The position numbers and the translations under genes are program-made. DNA of 64,000 nt from Nepenthes gracilis (Eukaryota; Streptophyta; Magnoliopsida; Caryophyllales; Nepenthaceae). Every line of letters starts with the position of its first letter. Within the stretch, counting starts at the first letter, position 1. This document shows positions 1-14,000 of the stretch, piece by piece. The DNA lies in the NCBI GenBank assembly GCA_033239525.1, contig BSYO01000015.1, positions 16,429,713 through 16,493,712 on the forward strand. Reading direction: 5' to 3'. The notes below the pieces were generated by a model. The model was not told where the DNA came from, did not search any database, and saw only the letters and a list, made by a program, of their open reading frames with translations.

Positions 1-652
1 TAAATATATTGAAAAATAAAAATAAAAATCATAAGTTGACATAATAACATTAGTTGATATATCGATCAAATATCGAGTATATTAGTCGATATATTGTAAT
101 ATATTGCTGATATGTCAATATATTGCAATATTGATATGGTATTAAGGAGGTTCGATATTGATATATATTTGTCAATATTTACACCTATCATAGCAAGTTT
201 AAGTTAGAGAGTTGCTTTTCCCCAAATCTTCATATTTTTCCTTAAACTTTTGAATTAGGAGTCCTAATATTTTGACAATTCAATTTCATGTTTCATTAAT
301 TGACCTTTATGCTAGTTGGAGCTTGTCTCCTGGTCGATTGTAGATGAAAAAGTTGAGCTGTTACATCATGGATGAAAAAATTGATATCGGTAGTTGATAT
401 GGTCGTATTGGTTGATATATTGCTGATATGACAACATTGTAATATAGGGGTCGATAGTAATACATATTGGCCAATATTTATATCTATGGTTTATATCCAA
501 TATGTCGGCCATGGCTATCATAGCTGATCTTGAAATTTAGCATGTGATGCATTTACTTAATAACTGGGTATAGTTTCTATAGATTTTGTTTCCCATGAAG
601 CATGAAATGTTCAGTAGATAAATTCGGATTTTTTTTTTTTAACCTTTATTAG
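1..652. repeat. Intron or upstream DNA with a GATAT-rich dispersed repeat
   Basis: This stretch lies upstream of the first recognisable exon of the agenet gene and is probably intron, because a poly-T tract and an AG acceptor end it at 651-652. Between about 40 and 530 it holds many variants of words such as TCGATATATTG, GCTGATATG and GGCCAATATTTA. The same words recur at 1286-1400, 6935-7090, 9520-9720, 11925-12245, 30850-32200 and 52335-53065, so it is one copy of a dispersed family. No coding potential was seen. Confidence 0.5.
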
Positions 653-1766
653 GAGTGGGTCCCTGCAAGTAGGGTAGCAGCTCCTGATAAAGTGGGCATG
701 AGATGCCCTGGCCGTCTAACCATCCGACCGCACCCTCCTAAGGATTCTGCAGCCTCCATTCTAGAGGTGGGTGCACCGGTTGATGCATGGTGGTGCGATG
801 GATGGTGGGAAGGTGTTGTAATGGCCGTTGATTTCTGTGCAAGGGATTATCTGCAAGTTTACCTCCCTGGTACGCTCATCTCTAGAGATCTCATCTTATG
901 TTTTTCAAGTAGTCGATTTAAGTGGAAAGAACATAGTCATCAAGACATCAGTATCTGTCGCGGTCGCATTGAGCCATACACCTCAGTATCAGATATTACA
1001 AATATATATTTTTTTTCTTGTGACTATATTGGAATTGAGTTATAAACTAACATTTGACCTTTTTTTAATTGTTTATTACTTATTTGAGGAGTTTTAATCG
1101 ATTTAATCAAAATTAATTTTGATATATTTCTAGGTCATTGACAAATACCCCAAAAGTTTTAGTCTTTAAATGTTTTATAATTCTATAAAAGATGTGGATT
1201 ATGCGTTTTTAGAAGGTTTAAGTAGATTTAAAAGGTGCAGACTTTGGCTTCCCAGAGTGAAGTACAAAGAGGAAAAATAAAATAGAATTGGCTGATATAT
1301 ATCGGCTGATATGGTAATATATCGGGATATTTTTCCAATAAATACATGGAAATTTTGGTATCTAGGCCTTTCGATATCAATATATGGTAGCCATATTTCA
1401 AATTTTGTACGATGCTGCCATGTCCTATGCTTTATTTAGGAGTTGTGTTAGCTTATGAATTGATGGAGATGCCTTTCCATGATCTCAGGTGAAGATAAGC
1501 TTTTGACAGTTGAAAAACAGAATATACGGATCTCGAGAGACTGGATTAATGGTGGATGGGTGACTATAAAGACGAAACCCGACATCCATGCTTATGTATC
1601 TGCCAACTTGAGCCACAGTATGAAACCCTCTTTCCGAGCCGAGGCATCCATGTTGGGTGGCTGTCCATCACTTGATCATCCTGTTCCTCCTATTCCCGGC
1701 CAAAACCACAAACCTCACCCCTGCCGGATGCAATTCGCACTGTCGATGATGACATTAACTCCGTGA
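653..1766 (+). CDS. BAH/agenet-domain (plant Tudor-like) protein, 3' end, two exons
   Basis: This is the C-terminal part of a plant chromatin-associated protein with an agenet (Tudor-like) module. Exon a is 653-869, following an AG acceptor at 651-652 and ending at a GT donor at 870-871. Exon b is 1489-1766. The phases fit: one base of a Gly codon lies in exon a and two in exon b. Visible family signatures are [50 protein letters not shown] and KTKPDI, a pattern I recall from Arabidopsis BAH plus agenet proteins such as At1g68580. The BAH part and the start would lie left of the window. The C-terminal tail is uncertain: the frame ends at 1766, but another frame from about 1674 to 1819 reads as acidic, coding-like sequence ([15 protein letters not shown]) before a TAA. 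A small indel, or a different last exon, is possible. Confidence 0.75.
1286..1400. repeat. GATAT-rich dispersed repeat copy in the agenet intron
   Basis: A short copy of the GATAT family inside the intron between the two agenet exons. It contains GGCTGATATATATCGGCTGA and TTTCGATATCAATATATGG. It shows no coding potential. Confidence 0.4.
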
Positions 1767-1819
1767 ACCTGAAAGACGGATCAGTTGAGGCTAGTAGGGA
1801 AGTGGCATCAGTCGTCTAA

Positions 1820-3989
1820 GTTTTGCATGCGACGACGATGATATTTTCCGATAGTTTTGTTTTCTGTAAATAGAGGTGCTTAGAGATGATCTCCGGGATA
1901 GACAATGTAGTTCATTAACAACAGGTGAATTTGGGAGGTCTATAGAAATTGGAGGAGTTTTCAGTAGGGCTCTCCTTCAGAAAGAACTTACTGAAATGTA
2001 GGGTTATGCTGTGTAGGGTACCCGATGGTTTATGACCCCATTAACAAGCTTGAATTTTAGAATTGCCCTTTCTATGGCATAGTTATGTTAAAGGTGATAA
2101 ATCTAAGTTTCAGCTGTGGAGTTAATCATTGATGACATGCTCCATTTGCAGTTTTTGGAGTGTGTTGTCACGGGGCGACACTCCACCTAAGTCGATCGTG
2201 CAAAACTTTTCTAGCCTGTCTGGTATGATGTCGATGAGTCAGTCTTTTTTCAATGTTTTATCCAAGTATGGCATAATCCTTATTTTTCTTTAAAAAGAAA
2301 ATATTTTCCTTTTTACTTATTTTATTATATATGCTAAACATTAGACAATATGGGGAATATTTAATTCTGAGTTATTTTCCTATTAAATGTTACTTTCCAA
2401 TGAATAAACCGAACTTTAGAGTACTTATATTAGATTAACTATTTAAAAACACTAAATTAGTTTATTTATATTATTATTTTAAATTTAAATATATGTTATA
2501 ATTCATATAGTATTTTGATTATTTTTACTAATAAATAATATTTTTTGAGAGATTTTAAATATAATTGAATATATTTATCGAACCTACATATTAGCGATCA
2601 AATTCTATTTATTAAATCATTTAATGATATTTTTATAAAAATAATTTTATACTTTTGTATTTAAATATTATTTTGATATTTTTCTTATTTCTAAAAATAC
2701 ATATAAAAGAACATATTTTTATTCCTCTCAAAATTTTAAGAAACAACCTCAATTTTATTTCCAATGTTTTATTTTTTTTATCCAAATAATTTAAAATAAA
2801 ATTGCAAAATTTTGACCAAATATTTTAATTAATTAAAACACATTCATCAACTCTTTTAAATTAATGGGTCTTATATATAGTTAATAGATTTAAATTAAGT
2901 TATAAATAAATTACACAAATAACATTATCCTTTATGTAGGATTTTGGTGTTAGCAAAGATTTAACTTTTTCTTTGCTCATTAAAATCCATGACCAAGGTG
3001 CCCATTTTTTTAACCTAATTAAAATCGGGTCATTTGATTAACCTAATTCAATCGATTTAAAATTTTATATAATTTAATTAACATATAAATTTATTATGGA
3101 ATAATACGGTTACAGAATTATGTCCGATTGACTTTTTAAATCTGATATGATCACAAGCAAAAATATTTGGTTCAAATTGGCTCATCCCGAATTAATAATA
3201 TCTTATTTTAGATATTATAATTTTTAAAGTATTGTACATTTTAAGATATTTTTTATATAAATATAAATTTTTAAATAAATATACTAAAAATTTTAAAAAT
3301 TTATTTTTTTGCGACTACTGGTCCGAATTTAAGTGGAGATGACTGGTCACCGTTTTCTTTAACGTGAATTTACAGTGGAAAACAAGATAGTGAAAATTGA
3401 TAGGGTTTGCTTTAACATGATTCCGACGTAAGTCTGGGCCGCTTTTTGAATAAAAAGGAAAGATTTTTTTATTTTTCTTTCAAGTAAGAATATTTCAGAG
3501 AGAGAGAGCCAAAAGAAGTCCCCCTCCTTAGAGGATTACCTTCCCTTTATAAAATGTCACTTTCCGGTTTATAATTGCTCCTAAGCCATAAGCTTCTTGA
3601 TTTAGCGTATTTTATCCATTTTAACACAGTTCGTTATTGCTCGTTTCATTCAAAATGAAGCGTGAAATTGGAAAAGGAAGATTTTTATTTCGGGTTGCCA
3701 AAAGTTATCTCTTAAGAGAATTAATTAATGGGCTTATATATTGAATTGCTCAGGTAATTATACCCATCACATTTATCGATCCGAATGTAGTTGGTTCGTG
3801 ATAAATAGGTATAATTAAGGCTTTTGTCCTGTGCGATCAACTTTATTTGGCTAGGTCTAATTTATTGATGATAAATTTTTATCTAAATTTAACTCGTATA
3901 TAATCTAAATTCGATTTTAATTAGATTAATTTTAAATAATTTCAAAACTCATAAACATCTTCGTTATGAATTAATTTAACAAAATCTAA
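1820..3989. other. AT-rich intergenic DNA
   Basis: This runs from the end of the agenet gene to the MITE. It is strongly AT-rich, with runs of A and T and a short (AG)n tract near 3497-3507. I see no open frame with a recognisable family, no RNA gene and no clear element ends. The first few hundred bases are probably 3' UTR of the agenet gene. Confidence 0.5.
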
Positions 3990-4167
3990 CGGTACGTTTG
4001 GTTGTTGGAATAGAATTAGGTGGGAATAGAATAGTTATTCCAGGGAATAGAAATGGATGGGAATAGAGTTGGAATTGTTATTCTTATATTTGGTTGTTGG
4101 AATAAAATAAGGTGAGAATTAGTATTTCATTATTTGGTTTGTAGAATAGTATGAGGAATAAGGTGAA

Positions 4168-4203
<36 letters not shown>

Positions 4204-4782
4204 CATAATAATAATAAGTAATAATAATAATAATATCTTATAAATAATAATAATAAATATAATAATAATAATAATATGTAATAATAATACCTAATAATAA
4301 TAATATGTAATAATAATAATAATAAACAAATTAATAATAATATCTAATAATAATAATAACAATAATAAATATAATAATAAAAAATAAAATAATAATAATA
4401 ATAACAATATGTTAATAATATAATAATAATAATAAATATAATAATAACAATAATAATTAATATCTAATAATAATAATATTAATAATACCTAATAATAATA
4501 CATAATAATAATAATAATATAAAATAATAATAATAATAATACCTAATAATAATAATAAAATAAAATAATAATAATAATAATAATATGTAATAATAATAAT
4601 AATTAAATAATTTACAAAATAATAATAATAATAAACCTAATAAATAATAATAATAATAATAAAACAAAAAAAAATATATGGGAATTGTAATTTCCACCTC
4701 ATTGCTAACCAAACGAAAAAATTATAATTTCCACGGGAATTATAATTTTTTTTTTACCTAATTCTTGCAGCCAAACATAGCA
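3990..4782. mobile_element. MITE with TAA target duplication (PIF/Harbinger-like), microsatellite inside
   Basis: The left end reads CGGTACGTTTGGTTGTTGGA and the right end, reverse complemented, reads TGCTATGTTTGGCTGCAAGA. These form imperfect terminal inverted repeats of about 20 bp with a shared GTTTGG core. Both ends are flanked by TAA (3987-3989 and 4783-4785), which matches the 3-bp target preference of PIF/Harbinger elements. Subterminal segments are also inverted partners: GGAATAG-type words on the left, and ACCAAACG and TTCCCAC-type words on the right. The interior is replaced by a long AAT microsatellite. There is no transposase, so any movement would depend on an enzyme made elsewhere. 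Confidence 0.65.
4166..4668. repeat. Interrupted (AAT)n microsatellite, about 500 bp
   Basis: AAT/ATA trinucleotide runs are broken by short ACAT, ACCT and GTAA interruptions that themselves recur (for example ATATGTAATAATAAT and TACCTAATAATAAT). Open frames across it encode only Asn/Ile/Tyr/Leu homopolymer-like strings and are not genes. It lies wholly within the MITE. Confidence 0.9.
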
Positions 4783-5069
4783 TAAATCTATACGTAAATC
4801 GCACAGTAATTGAACAGCATGAGAGATCCCGCGCTTTGCTCAGGTGAAAATTTTGAATTCCCGACAGCACAGTTGACAAAAATGGCCGAGTAAACATCTT
4901 CACCCATCTTTACGTTCCATTCATTCAATCTTCAGAGAAAGTTGAAGATTCAAAGCTAACAATTTCAATATCCAAACTGTAAATTTCTTTCCGAAATACT
5001 TCACAGATTGTATTCCCCCTACAAACCCTTCACTGCATTCCTCAAAATTTCCTAGAAAGCTAGGGGAAA

Positions 5070-8000
5070 ATGTCTCCTATGAAGACGACTTATTCACGCT
5101 ACAGCTCTTTCAAGAACTCTCAATCTTCGACATCTTCTTCCACTGACCTTAAATCAGCATCCATTCCGAAATCTTCCTTCATTCATCACTCCTCCAACTC
5201 TAATTCACTCAAACATGGAGCTTCAATTCCAGATCCCAGAACAAATTTTAACGACATTGTCAAAGTTAAGGCGAAAAATGAGCAGAATTTCGCTGCCATG
5301 GTGAAGAAATTTATGGAGAAGAGTTCGAAATCGAAACCGAAGAGTAACGGTGCTATGCCATTGATTGTGCCCGCGGATTTCATAGCAGAGGACTTGAAGA
5401 GGACGGCAAGGAAGGGTTCTTCAACTTTTTCTGCGCTGCCGAGGAAGCTGTTTGGAAAGGGAGCGGAGAAGGGATCTACCGAGACTAAGAAGGGAAAGGC
5501 GTTGACGGATGTGAAGGCAAATACGAGGACTTTGGCTATGGTTTTGAGGAGTGAGAGAGAGCTATTGAGTTTGAACAAGGATCAGGAGGCTGAGATTACT
5601 GAGCTTAAGTCCTTACTCGAGGAGCGCAACAGAGAAGTATATACCTTTCGTGAATTTCAATTGCCCACTTTTGTTATCGGGCATATCTCGTTTTAATCTT
5701 GGAATTTTATTTCTGCAGCCTGAGCTTCTCATTTGGCTTTCTGGGTGTATGTAGAAAAGTCACTTTATTGATATTTGTTGAGCTGAGTCGATATTTACTT
5801 TTTGACTTTAATTATCCATTTGTTCCTCTTATTGAATTTTTGTCAGTTTAGTTTGAATTCGCCATTTTGCTTTATGGGCATTTGCAGCGAAGTTACTTCT
5901 ACGTTGTTCTGAGCTAAATTGATGATTGTTGTTGAAAAATTCTTGTTCTCCTAATTCTATTAGGATGGGGCAAATTGGGGATATGTACCTATGTGTGCTT
6001 TTCCTTGCAGACAATACCTAGTGTAATTAAAAGGTTGATCTAGTGCAACATGAAGGTCACGTGATCAAATCACATAGATAACTCTCCTGCATTTTAGGAG
6101 TAAGACTTCTTGTATTTGATCCTCTTCGGAGCATGAAATGCACAAAATCATTAGCGTTGCCTATTCAATGTATTCAAAAAGGATGAGTAATGATAGCAGT
6201 ACTTCATTGCATTTAGAGAATATGAGTTCAAATTACCAAAACATCAATTCATGGTTGGGGTAATAAGGTTGTATATGTATGACCTTCCATAGAAATTGTG
6301 CGCTAAGGAATCCTTTTTATTCTAGTGTATGTGTAGATTGGAAGTTTTGCTGAAAAATTGGTGTTTTTCCTGAAGTGTCTATGAGATGCGAACTTGAGTT
6401 GTTCTTTGACTCATCTGCTGAATTGACCACCGTTGGATGGCTGCTCTGTTAAACTTAGACATTTTATGATATTCGTGGAAATATTAGATTTGCGAGCCAT
6501 TAGACTATTTGTCGTGGCAAGACTTTTAAATCTAGTACGCGTTGTTTTCACACTTGGGTCTTGGCATTTCAGTCTATGCTTTGAGCTGTTTTGAACTTCT
6601 CAAGCTGAAGCTGATTGCTAAAATGTTATTTGGGTTAGAAAATATGAAAATAGAAAAAAAGAGGTAATCTCCTAGAAAATTTTGTTGTATGTAAGTCACA
6701 TTTTCTAGTAAACTTGCAAGTTTGTTAAAATGTGTGATAAACTGTGGATTGTGATAAAATTTCAGTCCAGAGTTTGCCTTCAATCACCTAATGGATTGAT
6801 TGTTCATCATGCTGGGATTTCAAGCAGCAATAGTACTTGAAATTTTAGCTGCTCTGCCTAAATTATAGCCATCTTGTTTGGCAGACAGTTTAATCTGGTT
6901 ACAAATGATACTAGGAAAAGGGGATAATCATGGAATGGAATATCGATATTAGGTTTCTCGATACCGATATCTTCTAATACTACAACAAACTTGCGATATG
7001 TTGACCGATGTTTGCCCTACAGATTCCGATTCGTAGAAAATATTTAGCATCTGATATATCTGCTACCGATACTTCTATTATTGTCTATCATCTAATTGTG
7101 AGAACTATAACTAAGTAGATTCGATTGTTTTTTATTAGGTACACAAAGCAAGATTGAGATTTTCATTGATGATGTTAACTCTTATTGTAGGTTGAGAAAT
7201 TGAAGGACTTGTGCTTGAAGCAAAGGGAGGAGATAAAGGCACTGAAAAGTGCCATTCTGTTTCCTGACGAGATGAATAATCAACTCCAAGAGCTTTTAGA
7301 GAAGCAAGGCTCAGAGCTGAAGCAGGCAAAGCAGGTCATTCCAACTCTCCAGAGGCAAATTACTTCTCTCACAGGCCAACTTCAAATCCTTTCAGAAGAC
7401 CTTGCAGAGGTATTACTTCAAGCATAATCTTTCTAGTGGATGAAATTTGTTCCTTCCCATTGCAAACATGAAGATTTAAATTTCCTTTGGAGCTTTCTTT
7501 AAAGTCTTCCACATATACATATCCATATATATTATATATGATCAGAATTTATTTTGTATGACCTATCTCTATGAAGACCTAACCCCAAAATTTGTTACAT
7601 GACTTGATGTGAATTTTATATGGAGGATAGTGGTGGGTTGCGGTCTCGGGCTTTCGCCCCTTGGGGTATGTATTTGTTGTTTTTTAGGGTCTTGCAGTTT
7701 TGTTATATATATTGTGTTTTATACTAGAGTTTTGTGTGATAAGAAAAACATAATTTATTGCCACTCCTCTTGTGATTCTAAAATTAGAAAGTAGTGAAAT
7801 ATCTCTTCCTTCACTTATATTTTTTTCTCTTTAAAATTTTTTTCCCATAAATTTAGTTTTTATTGTGTGATTATTTATTATTTTACTACTATTTATCTTC
7901 CAAATCCTTAACACATATACACGTGCAAATATATAGTGAGTTTTCTTTAGTATAAGTGAAATGGAGGGTGTAAATTATCTTGTATGCTTTATTATGGACA

Positions 8001-11000
8001 GTAAAAAGGGTGAGGAGGGAATGGAAGTGCAACAAATGCCTTTCTATTTCTATTTCTTTTTTCTTTTTTCGTTGGGTATGCATAAATTATGTGATAGTGT
8101 TTGGCTTATCAACAGAAGAGGGAAAGCTAGATGATTTTCCATCTTAACAGTTAGCTATGTTGGAAACATAAGTAAAATTAAAAAAAAATTATGGCTTTAT
8201 AATAATTTACTATAAAATTTCTACAAATCTACAATTAGATATGATATAACACTTATTGAATAGTTTTTTTTTCTTATACTATGCTTTTTCTATATCTAGT
8301 TCGTACACAAAATAGGCATCATATTATCTTTTTAGGTGATATTACAATAAATTTGTTGAGATTTCGTCAGAACACATGTCACCCGGCGCAGTGGAACAAA
8401 ACCCAAACTTTTCTATTAAACGTTAATCACCAAATTCGTGAGCACAAGAAATATAATAATCCATAACGTTTTTAATTTGAAAAAACCAAAGGAAAAATTA
8501 CGGAATAAATTTCGAATAAATTCACTATAATAATAGTATTGGTTACAAATATATCCTTTCAAAATCCCTTCACTACAATCTTGAGTGAAAAATGGTTAAT
8601 TAGAAACCCCTTAACACACCCAATAACTCATAAGAGAAAGTACAATGAGAAATAAGAGTAATCAAACAAAATACGTTCCAGAAGACCACTCTAGAATAAT
8701 GTACCCAATCTTAGTGGAGAACGAAATTCAAATCGGACTTTAATCGGATGTCTAATTTTTTTCCTTCTCTCTTTTTCTCCCCTCTCTTTCTCTGTAAGGT
8801 GCTCATTATGAGAGAAAATAATTTCGGAGTGCCCTAAAATTTTGTCAGGCACGATTTTATATCAGACACGACATTTGAGTGCTAGTCAGTCACGCAGTAC
8901 ATGAGTATCCTATCGAGCGCGGCTCAGATGGCCGCCAATCTTGAATATGCACACAGGCGTGAATCAAGCTCCTGCCATGCGTCACTTTGTTGACCTTCGA
9001 TCGATCATTGGCCGATCCTAATATAAATATCGTACGACCCTTCAACATCTTGTACCACTTGGATGACTCTCGACTGACCTTCGGTGGACCTTTGCACGAA
9101 CGTTGTGCGTCCTCCTGGTAACTATCTGTTTATTGTGTCACCCACAAAGGAGTGATCCAAGCTCAACAAAATTATAGTATGAGTAATGCTGGTCATGATT
9201 TATCATACCCTATTTAAAGTGGCAGCTTCATTTTTTTGCCATTTAAACTCCTCAATTTGTAAAGAAAGCAAATCATGGGCTTGGAAGGAAAGGAATTTTT
9301 CCGTCCCTTTCTGGTGTCTTTCTACTTATTCTGAAAAAATGTAGGAAAGTCATTTCTTTGTATTTATTCCACTTCCTTTCAGTTCCCTTCAATCCAGACC
9401 AGGCATTAATTCGGTAAGATTAATCCTTCCACTTTTGGGTAATGGGGATAAAAGTTGGGTAAATGGATAATACGTAAGAAAAGTTACAGAAAATTTTTTG
9501 TTGAAACTAGAAAATATTATCATAGGAAGGCCCGATACTAATATATATTGGATGCTCGTTTCATATACGTGTGAATTTAAACTTTCAAAAGCAAATTGAA
9601 GTAAAAAAATCTTGCCAATACATATTGGAAAATTTTTTCAATAAAGGAGTTTTCGATGTTAGTTCCTCTTGATATAAAATTATATATATTGGCCAATATT
9701 TTCATGTATGCACTTTTGTGGACCAAAGTTGACGACCTGAAGAGTATTGAGTCTTCCTTAATAATGCAGTCCCATTAGTGAAGAGATTCCAATTCACAAA
9801 ACCGAAGGCAGGCATTTTCTTTCAAAGCAGTCAAAATGGAGCTGATAAGTGTGAAAATGGAACTATTACATCTTGTTTTTACACGAGGGATCTCTTATAG
9901 TTTATTTGATATGACTTAGGAAACTTAAAAACAAAGAGGGTTAAGTGAAGAATGCTATTTATTGATTGAATTGGGTAACATGAATAGAGGGCATAATAAT
10001 GATATGCTTTGAAATTGCAGGTGTTCATTTTTCCTTACAAAAAGCCGGCGATGGAACTTAGATCCTCGATTTTTCTGTATATTTTGTAGTATGCTTTCTT
10101 TTATCATATTTTCTCAATTCTAACATGCTCTATGATTTTATCCTTCGTTGGGGAATGGCGGAACAGGTGAAGGCAGATAAATGCTTAGCATGGCCATATT
10201 TTGAAGGTGACAATAGCAGCTCACCGCAGTTACAAGCATGTGATCAAGAAGAGGCCGCCAATTCTCTAGTAAGGTTTCTGTGCCTCTACCTATTTAAATA
10301 TCTGAACTTAGTAGTAGTCAATGTAATTGAACCAGAGATCACATCCACGCCTCCAACATGTGCTATAAATAAGTATAAGTTCTGCTTGGCTGCGCCGGGA
10401 ATTTGGAATTAAAATTCAACTTTCATGCCTATTTCAATTCTATTATTTAGCCTCAAATGATATTATAATTTTAATTTTATGTTCTAATTTTTTGAAATTA
10501 AAATCTAGTACAAGATTGTTTTTTATAACTTTTAGGGATAGAGCAAAAAATTACAATTATAAGGTTGAAAAATATAAGTCAAAAGATACACGATAAAATC
10601 ATAAAATATGATACCCATTTGATGGGTATAGTTGCCACCGGCCTAAGAGGAAGATCCGTCAAGGATTCAGCCCATAATTAAATAAAGTTTCAATCGGCCC
10701 ATATAGCTCAAAGTGGTAGATGAGTCCGTTGATCTTATCTAAACAATTCACTGCCCGTATGATAACAGTACCAATTCTAACCGACCAGAATGAACAATTT
10801 TCTTCTCTTATTTGGATAGTTTAATAGACTTGGTTGCCAGTTTAAAACCGTTGGTTGAACTGTGTGCTCTTATCCATCTGGACAGTTCCATGAGTAGTTG
10901 GCAGAAAGATCAATTACCTCTTAACCTTATATATATAATTTCTTTCCAACAAAAGGGGGAGGACATATAACTAATAATCCTAAAGTTTGTAAGGAAAAGT

Positions 11001-14000
11001 CTGAGACGCTTTAAGCTCATTTTTCTTTCTCTACTAAAGACGTTTTCTACTAAATGCTTCTCTCAATAACATTTTAGATAATTATTAGCATTTTTAATTT
11101 ATATCTTTTTTTCCTTTTCTAAAAAGGAAGATGATTGATTTAAATGTTGGAAGATAAATAGGGGAGCGAGTCCTATCAATCTTTTAATTGTTTATTTATT
11201 GTGTTGTGTAGGATCTAGATTTGAAGTATATGGAGACCGGACCTTATTCTACTCATTCAAACCAAGCAAACCGTTTTGTGGTTTCCTAATCCGTATAATA
11301 ATCTTAATTCGAGGTCATATCACCATTAGATAAAATATTTTTGATTATTTGGATAAGATAGAGGTGGGTCGACTATAATTTTATTTTTTTAATTGAATTT
11401 TTCAAAAAATATATAAAATTATTATAATAAAATTTAAAAGTCAATATTCTAATCAAAAATATTGTTTAAAAATATATGTATTTGTAAAATATTATTTATA
11501 TCCAAAAATAATTTTACAAACCTATAATATATTAAATTTTAATACATAAAAAAATTTATAATTAATATATTGGGTTATATATTTTACTTATTTTTATGTA
11601 TAGATTAAAATATTAATCATATATTAGTTTTATTTTTTTCTTAAAATTATAGTTCGTTATCCAATTTAGACAACATAATTTAAATTCTACAATTCTAGTT
11701 CTAATAGAATTAGAATTACATACATATTTTTAAATTGTAATTTCAACACCGAAATCTAAACAGATCCTTGGCATAATTAATAACACCTTACTTGTCATGC
11801 AATTTATCAACAATGAGAAAAAGAATTGCAATTTCTAAACTTCAAATATGCCAAAATGGCTAAAACTTCATTCTTTATTTTGCATGGCCATAACTTTTGA
11901 TCTGGGACGAGTAACACGAGCCAAAGATATAAATATCGGTTGATATTTATAATATTGGCATATATGTATTCGTATTGGCTCCAAATACCTATATTTTTAG
12001 ATATTATGACGATATCCCGATATTGCCGCTTTAGCAATATATTGGCTGATATGTAAATTGTTGGCCAATTTATCAGATATTAGGTTGATATATATGAGCT
12101 GATATGGTTAATATATTAGATGATGTGTCCCTATTAATTTAAGATTTTTAAAATTTTTTCTTTCATTATATCGGATACCAATACTTATAATTTAATAGGT
12201 ACGATACCCATATGGCTGTGTTAGATATTGACAATGGTATTTTTATCCATGGCTTGGGCCGAAACAACAATGATAAATAGTAATGTAGAGACTGGCATTT
12301 GACAAAATGAGGACCAAATTATGGCTCAAATACCATTTCCTGCTGCCACTCCACCGGAAACGGGGAAACCGCTGAATGGGAGATCCTTTCTTTAGCTACT
12401 TCTCTATCCTTGGTATGTTTATTCTGACATGCAGAACCACTTACGAGGGAAGGGCTTGGAGTGAGGCGTGTTACTGGCGGTGATTGAAGAGCCAAAAGAA
12501 TAAATCGAGTTTGACCTATGGTGCAATGGATGTATTAGTAGTAAGATTTGAAAGCAAGTTAGCAAGCCACGGATTAGTGCAAGTGTTAGTGAAAGTCGAT
12601 GTTCTTGATTTAATTGAAAAAGTAAAGAGATACTGACTCTTGATATCAGCAAAGACTTCCAAGAGGATAAGGCAAACAAACCGGACAAATTAGATTCACA
12701 ATTTCCTTGCCTATTAATTGATTGCAAATTGTATGCAAAAGTGAAAACTCCATGCCATAGTAACCCAACTGCCCATTTTTTCTCTCACATTACTCCTATT
12801 GCGAGTCTTGATTGTTAGTTTATAGTGGAATGAATGTGTAACCCTTAAGCAATTGGTATAGCAATATAAAATTATTGACTCGTAACATAAATGAAACTGA
12901 TCAAGTATTGAGAATGAATCAAATTAGATGATTTGGATAACTTGTAACTAATTTTTTCTCTACACTTCGTGATTAAAAGGCAATGTTTCACATATTATGA
13001 GCCCTATATAGAGGATAGATTGGTTCGCTTGAATAGTTTCAAGTTATTAAGCCAAAATCTATAATTGAATTCTTGATTCCTAATTGTGCTGGGCTCTATT
13101 GTTGTTGTGTTCGAATTTCTTATAATATGCTTGTGTTTCACGAATGTACTAGTGAATGGGATACATGATCATTCGTTCCTTTATTGTCAAACATATGGCC
13201 TAAATTACATCAAAAGCTTCACGATTTCTAGGATCTGATTTCATGATTTAACCTTAAAGTCTATAGTTATTGTTCTGGAATTGAAATACAACGATGTTGA
13301 TTCAGGATTTCAGCTCCGCTGATGCCACAGCTCCCGGCAGTCCAGACCACATGTTCCTCAAGGATATGAACCCTTGTTTGACACCCTATTCTGCAAAGAC
13401 AAAATCAAAGGTTGGTATAAAACACCTCTCGTTCTCCACTTTAAGGTGATGAGAACACATTGCATTTTGGATATCATTGCTCGTAGAAGATTTTATAAGA
13501 TGACTTTTATACCAGTATTTTTATGGATTAACATATTGGACAATTAAATAACACATATAAAAAGTAGTCTTATTGAAATACAAATGCTAATATAGGTTAG
13601 AGTGACGCTAAAAGTTAGATAAATAATAAATGATATCCATAAACTGTTTAAAAGTTGTCTATAGAAAATATGATTGAACTTCAAATCAAAAGAAGTGTCT
13701 GTGTATTGCGAGTCTCATATCGTAGAGCTAATTTTACAAGGGTTGGCTTATAAGTCGGAAGGGCTTTCTCTCCTATCAGACCGGTCTTTTAAAATTGGGT
13801 TCTCTTCTTGGATTTGTACTTATAATAATGGTGCTTGTTGAGATCAATTTCGACCTAGAGAGGATTACTTGTAGAGGATTCCGACCGGAATGGGCTATCA
13901 GGAGGGCTACTTGTGGAGAGGCTGACCAATCGAATAAAGCATTATAGAGTGAGAGTCGCCTAGTGAAGTGTCGTAAAGTGTAGTCGTTGAGATCAGCAGC

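Noticed and set aside
4479..4712. Open frame on the minus strand encoding long Tyr/Leu/Ile runs
   Set aside because: It is the translation of the AAT microsatellite and has no protein-like complexity.
5186..5578. 130-codon frame antisense to exon 1 of the coiled-coil gene
   Set aside because: It mirrors the codon pattern of the true exon. The plus-strand model has consistent splice phases over five exons.
7609..7794. GC-richer patch with CGGTCTCGGGCTTTCGCCCC as a possible RNA gene
   Set aside because: There is a short stem but no clover-leaf, box A/B pair or other RNA-gene signature.
12419..12727. 102-codon minus-strand frame in intron 3 of the coiled-coil gene
   Set aside because: No motif, AT-driven Leu/Ser/Ile composition, and no promoter-like context.
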